Shown: piece after piece, positions 1-7,640 of the stretch | Position numbering within the stretch: the stretch's first letter is position 1 | Layout of the letters: every line of letters starts with the position of its first letter | DNA from: Methanomicrobiales archaeon | GTDB taxonomy: Archaea; Halobacteriota; Syntropharchaeia; Alkanophagales; Methanospirareceae | Direction: 5' to 3' | Assembly (NCBI GenBank): GCA_003160755.1 | Contig: QEXZ01000050.1 | Span: 1-10,387, forward strand | DNA: 10,387 bases | Position numbers and translations under genes: made by a program | The notes under the pieces: model-generated | Seen by the model: the letters and a program-made list of their open reading frames with translations, nothing else | What the model was told of the DNA's origin: nothing | The model's database searches: none

Positions 1-70
1 ATTAACACAAGAAGAGGGTACTATGCAGAAGATATTGGTTAGATTTACATTTTATGTTTTACACCTTCAT

Positions 71-106
71 ATTTTCTCGTGAAAATCTGTGTAATCTTGT
101 GGTTAG
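71..106 (-). repeat. Degenerate 10-base-period intergenic repeat, downstream end of archaellum operon
   Basis: Read on the minus strand, this stretch just past the operon's last stop codon falls into three consecutive 10-base units: acaagattac, acagattttc and acgagaaaat, preceded by ctaacc. The last part also forms a small perfect hairpin, ATTTTC with a 4-base loop and GAAAAT (71-86). The same style of sequence (CAGATTnACAC) occurs at 9592-9621, and the first bases of the window (ttaacacaag, 2-11) resemble its beginning in the opposite orientation. Such degenerate CAGATT/ACAC arrays are common as dispersed intergenic repeats in archaea and bacteria. The other bases in 1-128 contain no gene I can support. 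No long T-tract follows the operon stop, so the terminator is not obvious. Confidence 0.5.
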
Positions 107-128
107 CTAAACACGTACATTCTTTTTA

Positions 129-1823
129 TCATTTCGGCCGGATAAAAATTCTATGTGTTCCGAAAGTCAACCTCTTCTTCCTTATCAATCGCTTATATAA
201 CCCTTCATTTAATTCTATTGTCGCACCCTTACCTTCCTTATTCACCGCTACTTCGTATGTATGCTCTCTCTTCTTTTGTATGTCTGACACTACCCACAAG
301 GATTCAGCCTCTTCTTCTCGTTTTTTCTCTTTCCGCTTTTTTCTGCCAAATTTAGCATATAAAAAGAGAGGCGTAATAACGAATCCAATCACTACGGGGA
401 TAAACAGACCCGAGATACCTTCGCCCTCCTTTTTCAAGCCTGATTCGGAAGTTAATTCATTCGTCGAATTTATTGTTGCGTTTACGGGCGAAGGGGAAGG
501 TGTAGATGTAGGAGTTGTATTTAAAGCAAGAGAAGAATTTTGGACTGAGGTTGAAGTTGGAGTTGGGCTTGGACCTGGTGAAGGGGAAGGCAAAAGTGAA
601 GGCATTACAGTTGGCACTCCATGCTTCTTAGATATTATCTTAACATAATCCTTTGAGGGCAGCCATCGCTCTCTTGCCTCCTCTGGAGTTAATACGAGAT
701 ACATTTTACCTCCACTATCAACCTCAATTTCACGAGTGCTGCCCAATTTTCCTGCTTTGCCAACGATAACAATCGTGTCTCCTTCGCAGAGTGCGAGTTC
801 AAAACGGTCATCCACGTGCATCATCTCCCCAAGATCAAAATCGTAATGCCATGAACTATTAACCCTTGCAACACCGCTTTCCACTTCTGCACCATTCCCA
901 GGTTCCAAGGGTTTTAACGAAATCGAATAGTTAGACAGACCACCACTGTGCCTTATCTTGTCTACCCTTGCCTTCAATGTGATGTATTCACCGCCATACG
1001 CTCCACTTATAAATTCCTCGTAGGTCAGTGCATGCCTGCTCGGTTCAATGGGAACGAATCCAAATCCAAATATCTCTTCTCCATCGCTTATTCCATCACC
1101 ATCCGTATCCGACTTCGTTGGGTCTGTTACCACTCCGTGTGTTCCGAATACTTCTTCGGAGTCCAATAACCCATCTCTATCCGTATCCCGATCCGCTGGC
1201 TCTGTTTTATATTTATGAACCTCATCACCATCACTGAGTCCGTCGTAATCTGAATCTATACAATTAGGATTGGTTTTGTTGTCACGAAAAATCTCGTCAC
1301 CATCATTTAACCCATCACCATCCACATCTGAATTCGTAGGGTCGATTTTATATGGATAATCCCGGCATAAACTGATTGTACTGTTCCTTGCACTCTCTCT
1401 GTCGGTTTCATTCGTGTATATCTCCTTCATCTGTGTTCGATTACCTGTATCGATATAGGCGCAGGTTTCAATCAAATCGCTTAATCCGTCTCCATCCGTA
1501 TCCTCCACTACTGGGTCAGTAAAAAACCCAAATAGCCCCGTGGATTCCGCATAATTTGATATACCATCTCCATCCGTGTCCTTGCCCCAGGGTTCGTAAT
1601 CATCCCTGTAAATCCTGTATCCCTGAAAATTCGTCAGTCCATCGTGGTTATAATCAAAGTTTGCATCATTCGCATCCTGTGGATTTAGACCATGTTCAAC
1701 TTCCCAACCATCTGACATACCATCTCCATCGGTATCCGTTTTCAAAGGATGCTGTCCTGATACAAGTGCTGATGCCATTATCATTCCAAAGATTATTAGC
1801 GTTACTACGATTTTGAGACCCAT
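129..1823 (-). CDS. Surface protein with eight calcium-binding (TSP3-like) repeats, Pro/Ser/Thr stalk and C-terminal membrane anchor
   Basis: 564 residues from the ATG at 1823, which follows a G-rich ribosome site (1831-1836). The longer in-frame ORF to 1880 would add 19 residues before a clean signal peptide and overlap the neighbour. Residues 1-22 are a signal peptide (hydrophobic run ending ALVSG). Residues about 30-250 hold eight DxDxDG-type loops (for example DTDGDGMSD, DVDGDGLND, DTDRDGLLD), the calcium-binding signature of thrombospondin type 3/EF-hand-like repeats. Residues about 268-380 look beta-rich, with a GDTIVIVGKAG motif suggestive of an OB-fold (inference). Residues 403-461 are a Pro/Ser/Thr-rich stalk with several N-glycosylation sequons. 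Residues about 472-490 are a membrane helix followed by RKKRKEKK, so the last 70 residues are cytosolic. It is the last gene of the archaellum transcription unit, 13 bases after its neighbour. The role is unknown; a calcium-dependent adhesin or envelope anchor is plausible. Confidence 0.88.
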   Translation of the reverse strand: MGLKIVVTLIIFGMIMASALVSGQHPLKTDTDGDGMSDGWEVEHGLNPQDANDANFDYNHDGLTNFQGYRIYRDDYEPWGKDTDGDGISNYAESTGLFGFFTDPVVEDTDGDGLSDLIETCAYIDTGNRTQMKEIYTNETDRESARNSTISLCRDYPYKIDPTNSDVDGDGLNDGDEIFRDNKTNPNCIDSDYDGLSDGDEVHKYKTEPADRDTDRDGLLDSEEVFGTHGVVTDPTKSDTDGDGISDGEEIFGFGFVPIEPSRHALTYEEFISGAYGGEYITLKARVDKIRHSGGLSNYSISLKPLEPGNGAEVESGVARVNSSWHYDFDLGEMMHVDDRFELALCEGDTIVIVGKAGKLGSTREIEVDSGGKMYLVLTPEEARERWLPSKDYVKIISKKHGVPTVMPSLLPSPSPGPSPTPTSTSVQNSSLALNTTPTSTPSPSPVNATINSTNELTSESGLKKEGEGISGLFIPVVIGFVITPLFLYAKFGRKKRKEKKREEEAESLWVVSDIQKKREHTYEVAVNKEGKGATIELNEGLYKRLIRKKRLTFGTHRIFIRPK

Positions 1824-1836
1824 TTTTTTTCCCCCC

Positions 1837-2049
1837 TTAGCTATGCCCGAATGTTTTACCAACTGCATAACCGATTGCAAGACTACCTGCTGCTATTAGT
1901 GTTGCGAACAGTATTACATTCCAGAATACAATCCTCAACTCACTAAGATATCCAAACATTGTCGCAGTGATGTGAATACCCCAGAACCCAACAAGCAACG
2001 ACAAGATACCCGCTATTACAAGCGCAATGGAGAAAGCATATTTTATCAT
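1837..2049 (-). CDS. Small two-helix membrane protein of the archaellum operon
   Basis: 70 residues from the ATG at 2049. A GTG at 2058 would add three residues. The ATG has AGGTG six bases upstream; the GTG would rely on AGGAGGT (2073-2079), about 14 bases away, so the start is open between these two. Two hydrophobic segments cover residues about 3-24 and 41-63, joined by a short loop (GIHITATMFGYLSELR), with a short C-terminal tail ending KTFGHS. No recognised domain. It sits between the acidic protein gene and the calcium-repeat surface protein gene with gaps of about 10-20 bases, so it is probably translated from the same transcript. The size and topology would suit a membrane partner or assembly factor for one of these proteins, but no function can be read from the sequence. 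Confidence 0.75.
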   Translation of the reverse strand: MIKYAFSIALVIAGILSLLVGFWGIHITATMFGYLSELRIVFWNVILFATLIAAGSLAIGYAVGKTFGHS

Positions 2050-2070
2050 TTTTAGCACCTGCTATTTTCT

Positions 2071-2487
2071 TTACCTCCTTTGCATCTCCTGCAATACTGT
2101 CCTTCCAAGCTCTAATATCTCTCCAGCACTCACATCTCCTACCCCTTCCATCTCTTTCTTTAGCACTATCTCCATTTGCGTCTCTTCTTCTCTTTCTCCT
2201 TCCTCCTTTAAACTCGATATCAACTCGTCTTCACTAACATCCTCCTCTCTTCCCTTCATTTCCTCTCCTTCTCCTTCTGTTCCCTCCCACTCCTTTACCT
2301 TTACTTTCGCTTTCTCTTCTTCCTTTTCTTCTCCTTCTACTTCTTTCTGCCCCTCTCCCTCTCCCTGTCCTTTTCCATATTCCTCCATTAACCCCTTTTC
2401 CTCTAAATCCTCCTTCTCTGCATCATCTAATACTTTTTCCACCTCTTCCTTCCATTTTCTCTCGAACAAATTTTTAAATAAGCCCAT
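2071..2487 (-). CDS. Glu-rich acidic protein downstream of flaJ, unknown function
   Basis: 138 residues from the ATG at 2487, preceded by AGGAGG at 2501-2506. An in-frame GTG at 2526 abutting the flaJ stop would put the ribosome site inside the coding region, so I reject it. The N-terminus (MGLFKNLFERKWKEEVEKVL) is an amphipathic, basic-hydrophobic helix of a kind that can sit on a membrane surface. Residues about 26-85 are low-complexity Glu/Lys/Gly, probably disordered. The last 55 residues (from VSEDELISSL to LGRTVLQEMQRR) look helical and more normal in composition. There is no signal peptide or membrane helix, so it should be cytosolic. It starts 39 bases after flaJ, in the same direction. 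No family is recognised. The ordered ends flanking a variable acidic middle suggest a tether or adaptor, which is inference. The coding strand is strikingly purine-rich. Confidence 0.78.
   Translation of the reverse strand: MGLFKNLFERKWKEEVEKVLDDAEKEDLEEKGLMEEYGKGQGEGEGQKEVEGEEKEEEKAKVKVKEWEGTEGEGEEMKGREEDVSEDELISSLKEEGEREEETQMEIVLKKEMEGVGDVSAGEILELGRTVLQEMQRR
2073..2079 (-). promoter_or_regulatory. AGGAGGT ribosome site embedded in the stop of the acidic-protein gene
   Basis: The last codons of the upstream gene are AGG AGG TAA (Arg-Arg-stop), so its C-terminus doubles as a perfect Shine-Dalgarno sequence for the small membrane protein gene. The distance to GTG 2058 is about 14 bases and to ATG 2049 about 23 bases. 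A weaker AGGTG lies closer to the ATG. Confidence 0.55.
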
Positions 2488-2500
2488 TTTTTTTCTTTTG

Positions 2501-2506
2501 CCTCCT
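2501..2506 (-). promoter_or_regulatory. AGGAGG ribosome site deciding the acidic-protein start
   Basis: A perfect AGGAGG on the minus strand lies about 13 bases before the ATG at 2487, and about 20 bases downstream of the alternative GTG at 2526. This favours the shorter protein. Confidence 0.7.
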
Positions 2507-2526
2507 AAAAACCTTTTACTTCGCAC

Positions 2527-4041
2527 TCATATTTCCAGGATAAAAATTTTATCCGCCATCATTGGCACGAAGAAGAGAACGATTGCGGAAACAAAGAATA
2601 ACATAGAAGCGTAGAAGCACAGCTTGTAGTTGCTACCCCCTGCTGCGAATTTTGATGCGAGTGTACTCGCAACCGTCAGGACGAAGACGATGAAGACCAC
2701 GTATTTTGCAATGAAGGAGAGATCAAAGGAAGTTCCGAAGCTGAAGAAACTCAATCCAGACGGCGTATTCTCCATCGCTCCTTCTACCTCTGGTGAATGC
2801 TTTCCCATCATCCTTGTTATCGCAGTATTAAATGAAAGCAGTATCTGGTAGATGAACAGGAGGAGACCGATCATCGAGGCATGCAGGGGTATTACAAGAC
2901 TCACGAACCCGGAGGATACAAGCTTTCTTTTTGCCCTTAACAATACTATTCTCAAAGACGATTTGGAAACGGTCTCGCCTATTTTTGTTGGGTCCCCCCC
3001 GAGTTCTATGGCATCCAAAAATACCCCTGTAGATTTGCTTATTAACTCAGAACCCGTCTCACCTACGAAATTATTCCAGCATATCTTCGGATTCATTCCA
3101 TTAATCAATCTCTTATGCAACTTATTCACGTTCCTTTCCAACGAAGCAACAGATTCCTTATCAAGGTGTGCCATTGCATAAGTAAGTGTAGTTCCGGTAG
3201 TTCCAGCGATAGAGCCGAGGCTTTTTAAAAACTGCGAGATGTCTCTATCAGCTTTCTCTATCTTTTTATCGTCTATCATCGCAACTATGCCTATGGGAGC
3301 AAGCAAAGCAGCTACGGTAATAAATACAATCCAGGTTTCCACTCCCGCCATCACTAAAATAAAGGATAAAATGCCGATTGCAGGTAAAATAAATCTGCTC
3401 ATTTCTTTCGCTATTTTTTGCTCCTTTGATTTTATTTCCAGTGAATGCGCCGTTTTCTCGTAAGGTGCTACCCGGTATACGATATAAACAGATAAAAAAG
3501 CAATGAAACAAACTAACACGCCCGATAGAAGCGACATAGTGTATATATCACCCAGTGCGAACATCATGGAGCTTATAAGTATAATAGCAATGACCATAGT
3601 TACAGAGACGAGCAATGCAGAATATCCATCCGTCCACTTCTTCAGTGTTTCTACATCGCTGGCATATTTATTTGTGTACACTTCTATCATTCTTTCTACT
3701 TCACCCCTCAAGAATTTCTCTTCCTCCTCTCCCGAGGACAATGCATTTGAGAATTTGATAAGGAATTCTTTTAGAATTGGATGGGAAGCTTTCTCGGCAA
3801 CTATTTTGCATGCCCTCGCATATTCATAACCGTAATTCTTCGCTAACACGTGAACTTGTTTTAAATATTTTGAGATAATACCATCTTGTTGGGAAGCGAA
3901 CTCGAAGAGTTTATCCCGGTTTATGTTAGAAGTAGCAATGGAGGACATGTAGGTGAGTGTTTCAAGGAGGTCAAGGTCCATTGCTTGGTCCTCCTTTATT
4001 TTACTTCCAATATCTCTATCCATTTCCATTTTCTTTTTCAT
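2527..4041 (-). CDS. flaJ: Archaellum motor membrane platform protein FlaJ (ArlJ)
   Basis: 504 residues from the ATG at 4041, one base after the flaI stop. An in-frame TTG at 4053 would leave only one base after the ribosome site at 4055-4061. FlaJ is the polytopic platform on which the FlaI ATPase acts during filament assembly and rotation; it belongs to the type II secretion F/type IV pilus PilC superfamily. The sequence shows a soluble helical N-domain (residues about 1-135), about seven hydrophobic segments (near 142-160, 168-190, 217-234, 236-256, 377-400, 445-463 and 475-497), and a central cytosolic loop with many basic residues (about 257-375), including the GGDPTKIGETVSKS stretch typical of the second T2SSF-like domain. 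The length is slightly short but normal for the family. Position directly after flaI is the canonical arrangement. Confidence 0.95.
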   Translation of the reverse strand: MKKKMEMDRDIGSKIKEDQAMDLDLLETLTYMSSIATSNINRDKLFEFASQQDGIISKYLKQVHVLAKNYGYEYARACKIVAEKASHPILKEFLIKFSNALSSGEEEEKFLRGEVERMIEVYTNKYASDVETLKKWTDGYSALLVSVTMVIAIILISSMMFALGDIYTMSLLSGVLVCFIAFLSVYIVYRVAPYEKTAHSLEIKSKEQKIAKEMSRFILPAIGILSFILVMAGVETWIVFITVAALLAPIGIVAMIDDKKIEKADRDISQFLKSLGSIAGTTGTTLTYAMAHLDKESVASLERNVNKLHKRLINGMNPKICWNNFVGETGSELISKSTGVFLDAIELGGDPTKIGETVSKSSLRIVLLRAKRKLVSSGFVSLVIPLHASMIGLLLFIYQILLSFNTAITRMMGKHSPEVEGAMENTPSGLSFFSFGTSFDLSFIAKYVVFIVFVLTVASTLASKFAAGGSNYKLCFYASMLFFVSAIVLFFVPMMADKIFILEI

Positions 4042-4042
4042 T

Positions 4043-5815
4043 TTATGCCGCAATCCCCTCCTTTTCCATTTTTGATAACACTACGAATAAGTCGTAGAAG
4101 TTGGTGACACCTAACTTGTGCGCTTTCTGTAGCATTCTCGCTCTTTTCTCCAACTCTTTATAGATACTTCTCCTCTTACTCTCTGGCATCATCCTTTTCA
4201 CTGCTATTTTTTCCTCCAACAAATAAGAATTCATATTTCCCGTGAATTCGAAAGTATCTGTTGCAGAATTCCACTTGAAAACCTCAATGAAAGAGAAAGA
4301 ATTAGTTTCGGAATCATATCCCACTATCTCATTTATGCTTGTTATTCTTCTCAGTAGTTTGCCTTCTTTTCCTCTCACTGCATTTTGTATGACCACGAGG
4401 TTTAGGCTGTCAATGTAGCTCCTCGGGACATTTATAGGGTCCCCAGTTAACCTTTGGATGAGCTTCTCGACAGATGAAGCATGGAAAGTGCTTATCACGG
4501 AATGCCCGGTCTGCATTGACTGAAAAGCTATGTTCCCCTCTACTCCCCTTATCTCTCCTATTATTATCTCATTGGGTCTTTGTCTCAAAGCAGCCTTCAG
4601 GAGGTCAAACATTCCTACTCCCGCTCCTTCACTCTCTTTCTTTCCCTCTGCTGTTCTTGTAACCTCTCTTATCCAGTTTGAATGCGGAACCTGGAGTTCA
4701 GGAGTATCTTCGATGGAGACTATTTTGGAATTAGGGGGTAAAAAAGTAGTCAATGCATTCATAGTTGTCGTTTTCCCCGATGCAGTCTCCCCCGCTATGA
4801 AACAATTCATTCCTTCATGAAGCGTGAGCCAGAGATAAGCTGCCATTACATAATCGAGTGTGCCGAATTCTATAAGTTGTAGGACACAAAGAGGGACTTC
4901 GCTGAACTTCCGTATAGTGAAATTTGACCCTTTCTTCGAGATATCTTCTCCAAATACAATGTTTATCCTCGAGCCATCAAGTAACACGGCATCCACAATA
5001 GGATTTCGATAAGATACTGGCTTTCCGATCTTTTCAGAAAGATTTCTGATGAAATCGTCCAGATCCTCTTTTTTTTCAAAGCTTATCGGCGACCTCAGTG
5101 CTTCAAAGATTTTATGCTCTATAAATATCTGACCTAATCCAGAGCAGGATATATCCTCGATATAAGGGTCTTGAAGGAAAGGCTCTAAGATGCCCAACCC
5201 CGCTATATCCCTTATCATGAGGTATTTTATTGCTTCGAGCTCGAGGGAAGTTACAAACACTTTTTCGCCATTTCCATAACCATTCCAAAACTTAGATATA
5301 AACTTCAAGAATTTTAATTTACCATTGTCTTCTTTTTCATTTCCACCATTTGTTCCTTTTTTTGTGTCACATACCATATCAATGCATTTCTCAAGTATAG
5401 CCTTTTTCTCCTCGATAGTCTCTGGCTCTTCAAGTTTATCCACAATCTGCACTATCCTTGACTCTACTTTTTTGATCAAATCGTCAAAATCCTGTGCAAT
5501 AACAGGCTCAATAGGTATATAATAGTCCCTCGCACCTTCCTCATCCGGAAATATATGCACTGCAATGTTTTGATTTACGGGATAAATCAAGTTTGGATTT
5601 GTTATATCGCGCATTTTCTTTGAAAGCGAGGGGTAAAATTTCGGAGTGCCTATTTTCTCTACCGGCATCATGTGCAAATACCGAAGAACATGCCTGCTTT
5701 TCTCCACGTATTCCTTCCCTTCGGGTGGCAATAAACGATAGAAGCCACACTGCGTTAAATCCGCACCGTGTTCTTTTACTTCGATTGTCTTAAAAGGAAG
5801 TTTTATATCAGGCAT
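4043..5815 (-). CDS. flaI: Archaellum motor ATPase FlaI (ArlI)
   Basis: 590 residues; a hexameric type II/IV secretion ATPase that powers both assembly and rotation of the archaellum. Visible motifs: Walker A GETASGKT at residues 342-349, Asp box SIEDTPEL at 367-374, Walker B NEIIIGEIRG at 415-424 with catalytic Glu 421, and His box around TGHSVISTFHA (436-446). The N-terminal domain (1 to about 300) carries the usual IRDIAGLGILEPFLQDPYIEDI and SRINI-type elements. Residues about 150-186 (KKGTNGGNEKEDNGKLK region) form a charged, Gly/Asn-rich stretch that may be a lineage-specific insertion, as the protein is somewhat longer than the roughly 500-560 residues I associate with the family. It starts 27 bases after flaH with only a weak purine-rich ribosome site and abuts flaJ. 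Confidence 0.97.
   Translation of the reverse strand: MPDIKLPFKTIEVKEHGADLTQCGFYRLLPPEGKEYVEKSRHVLRYLHMMPVEKIGTPKFYPSLSKKMRDITNPNLIYPVNQNIAVHIFPDEEGARDYYIPIEPVIAQDFDDLIKKVESRIVQIVDKLEEPETIEEKKAILEKCIDMVCDTKKGTNGGNEKEDNGKLKFLKFISKFWNGYGNGEKVFVTSLELEAIKYLMIRDIAGLGILEPFLQDPYIEDISCSGLGQIFIEHKIFEALRSPISFEKKEDLDDFIRNLSEKIGKPVSYRNPIVDAVLLDGSRINIVFGEDISKKGSNFTIRKFSEVPLCVLQLIEFGTLDYVMAAYLWLTLHEGMNCFIAGETASGKTTTMNALTTFLPPNSKIVSIEDTPELQVPHSNWIREVTRTAEGKKESEGAGVGMFDLLKAALRQRPNEIIIGEIRGVEGNIAFQSMQTGHSVISTFHASSVEKLIQRLTGDPINVPRSYIDSLNLVVIQNAVRGKEGKLLRRITSINEIVGYDSETNSFSFIEVFKWNSATDTFEFTGNMNSYLLEEKIAVKRMMPESKRRSIYKELEKRARMLQKAHKLGVTNFYDLFVVLSKMEKEGIAA
4055..4061 (-). promoter_or_regulatory. GGAGGGG ribosome site for flaJ
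   Basis: Lies within the 3' end of flaI, 13 bases before the flaJ ATG at 4041. It makes the upstream TTG at 4053 an unlikely start and suggests translational coupling of flaI and flaJ. Confidence 0.6.
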
Positions 5816-5842
5816 TTTTATTTCTTCTTATCTTATTTCATT

Positions 5843-6607
5843 TCATACTTTCGCTCTTGAGATCGGAATTATTCGCAATCCGAACCCAGGTTCGACTTCA
5901 AATCCTATTATATTTCCAGTGGTCCTCTTAGCTCCTCTTATCTTTGCAACCTCCATTGTTTTTACCAGCCTGTCTCCTACCTCTTCTATCCTGAGACGTA
6001 TATGTGCATCGCATATTGACTTCAATCGGGTCATCATTTCCTCAGTAAATACATAATCGTGAAGGGTAACCAGGATTGATTTTCCGGAATCGCATAGACC
6101 TTTACAAGCGGTGAAGAAATCGAGAATATCGGTCTCTGAGGAGTGAGAAACAAATATACTGAGCGAATCTATGACCACTATTTCTCCTTGCTTCCTCTTC
6201 AGGTCGTTAACGATATACTTCAAAAAAGGGACATCTTCAGCCCATTCCGTTCCCTTTATACGAATGGGGTAAATTTTCAGCTTTCCAAACACGAAATAAT
6301 CGGTTATGTCAAAGGATAATGAGTCCATTTGTTTCAACAAGCTTTTTATGGTGTTTTCCGTGGTATAAGAGGCAATGGTGAAGCCCTGTTGTGCCGCGCC
6401 CCACATGATTTGTTGTGTTAAAACACTTTTCCCAGAGGCGTTGGGACCGTCAACAAGAGAAAGAGAGCCGGCGGGTATTCCTCCTCCTATCTTCTTATCT
6501 AACTCTGTATTTCCAAAGGTAATTACATTCTTTTTATCAAAAGAAGAAGTGATTTTTATCCCTTCTTCATCTTCATCCTTATCCTCTTTTTTTTCTATCT
6601 TATCCAT
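5843..6607 (-). CDS. flaH: Archaellum KaiC-like ATP-binding protein FlaH (ArlH)
   Basis: 254 residues. FlaH is a RecA/KaiC-fold protein that binds ATP and forms a ring interacting with FlaI in the cytosolic motor. Residues 1-20 are a Lys/Glu/Asp-rich extension. The core begins near FGNTELDKKIGGGIPAGS, followed by Walker A GPNASGKS at 54-61 and Walker B IVVIDSLS at 143-150 (Asp 147). The C-terminal part holds the strands KTMEVAKIRGA and FEVEPGFGLRIIPIS common to this family. The start is fixed by an in-frame stop just upstream (6611-6613). It lies eight bases after flaG and 27 bases before flaI, the standard order. Confidence 0.96.
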   Translation of the reverse strand: MDKIEKKEDKDEDEEGIKITSSFDKKNVITFGNTELDKKIGGGIPAGSLSLVDGPNASGKSVLTQQIMWGAAQQGFTIASYTTENTIKSLLKQMDSLSFDITDYFVFGKLKIYPIRIKGTEWAEDVPFLKYIVNDLKRKQGEIVVIDSLSIFVSHSSETDILDFFTACKGLCDSGKSILVTLHDYVFTEEMMTRLKSICDAHIRLRIEEVGDRLVKTMEVAKIRGAKRTTGNIIGFEVEPGFGLRIIPISRAKV

Positions 6608-6615
6608 TTTTCATT

Positions 6616-7158
6616 TCATCCCCTAAAATATTTAGAAGCCGAAACAGCATTTGGCGTAACTACTTTTATCCAGCTCGTGCTGTTTTTTTCTATCGCGGGG
6701 CAAACCTTTATCACAATCGTCATTTTTTCGTCAGGGTCAAATATCCCGGGGTTTACTAAATCAGGCGAGATGCCCGTCACGGTCCATTCGTTGCCCCCCA
6801 ACGCTGCACTATCAGTGTCTTTATAAGGTATCCATTTTGTGATGTTTCCTGTCCCTGTGGCATTATAATAGACAAACACATCCATGTGCTTGTAGTCGGA
6901 ATTTACTATTTTAGTTGAGCCGCTATTGTTGATGAAAACGTTTATTTTGCTTCCTGGTCCAGGGTTCGAGTCGGTCACAGAAACATTTTCTCCTATTTCT
7001 ATTTCCGTTTTGAGCCGCTCATTTTCTATTTCATTCATTTTTTTAAGCGAGTTGGATAATGTATCCATGCTGAAGAGGCTTCCAGTTGTGAACAGGTAAG
7101 ATGTGATACTGATGATTACAACGAACATGATGGTAGCGAATATAGTTCCGAATCCCAT
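6616..7158 (-). CDS. flaG: Archaellum stator/periplasmic protein FlaG (ArlG)
   Basis: 180 residues. FlaG is a membrane-anchored beta-sandwich protein related to archaellins; with FlaF it forms the envelope-side stator of the archaellum. One N-terminal membrane helix (residues about 6-25) is followed by a helical stalk (30-50) and a beta-rich domain outside the membrane (about 51-180) with several sequons (NVS, NAT, NIT, NST). The N-terminus MGFGTIFATIMFVVIISITS is characteristic and lacks a preflagellin cleavage motif. The start is two bases after the flaF stop, and a GAGGAG site lies 17 bases upstream, rather far. Recognition rests on topology, N-terminus and position between flaF and flaH rather than on a strong motif. 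Confidence 0.92.
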   Translation of the reverse strand: MGFGTIFATIMFVVIISITSYLFTTGSLFSMDTLSNSLKKMNEIENERLKTEIEIGENVSVTDSNPGPGSKINVFINNSGSTKIVNSDYKHMDVFVYYNATGTGNITKWIPYKDTDSAALGGNEWTVTGISPDLVNPGIFDPDEKMTIVIKVCPAIEKNSTSWIKVVTPNAVSASKYFRG

Positions 7159-7160
7159 TT

Positions 7161-7640
7161 TTATATTGAAAACTTCTCCTCATCTGATATTCCATTATAA
7201 AGCACAATTTTCACGTAATAGTCGCCTGCAGTGATTTCACTACTGGATTTTATCGTTATCTTAACAGTTTCTCCAACATTCCATCTTCCATTTCCGTCAT
7301 CGTTTTCAATAGAATAATTCCAGCTTGGGGTGGCTAATAAGCTTGAATCGAAAGTTATCCTCTGAATGTTTCCTATTTCGCCGAAGAAAATGTCGGAATT
7401 CTCGATTTGATGTATTGGTGAAGAGCCTGTATTTTTCACCCAGACGTATTCATACAAAGACTGGTTCCCCTCAGCTATTATCTCAATGGAAGTTTCAATG
7501 CGCTCGCCGAGTTTCGCCGAGCTTGAGATAACGGACGACGAAGCACGATTTACTGCGGGGTAGATTGCGCTGACGAGCATGGTTGCACAGATTACGCAAG
7601 CAATGGTAATTATAGCGACGGTAATCACACTTTCAGCCAT
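7161..7640 (-). CDS. flaF: Archaellum stator protein FlaF (ArlF)
   Basis: 159 residues. FlaF is anchored by one N-terminal helix and its beta-sandwich binds the S-layer, holding the motor static against the envelope. The N-terminus MAESVITVAIITIACVICAT is the typical FlaF opening, with a membrane segment at about 5-26. The rest (about 45-159) is beta-rich, with the VKNTG motif (68-72) and the WNYSIE...RWNVGET stretch (107-125) common in FlaF/archaellin-type domains. A GGAGG ribosome site at 7651-7655, ten bases before the ATG, lies inside the preceding gene, and the two frames overlap by 16 bases, so translation is probably coupled. Confidence 0.94.
   Translation of the reverse strand: MAESVITVAIITIACVICATMLVSAIYPAVNRASSSVISSSAKLGERIETSIEIIAEGNQSLYEYVWVKNTGSSPIHQIENSDIFFGEIGNIQRITFDSSLLATPSWNYSIENDDGNGRWNVGETVKITIKSSSEITAGDYYVKIVLYNGISDEEKFSI

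Noticed and set aside
79..648. Plus-strand ORF of 189 codons opposite the calcium-repeat protein
   Set aside because: It is antisense to the C-terminal stalk, membrane helix and tail of a well-supported gene, and its Gly/Glu/Val-rich end is the complement of the Pro/Ser/Thr codons.
2027..2614. Plus-strand ORF of 195 codons, Ser/Pro/Phe-rich
   Set aside because: Produced by the pyrimidine-rich complement of the Glu-rich gene; no ribosome site or promoter, and composition is only TCT/CCT/TTC codons.
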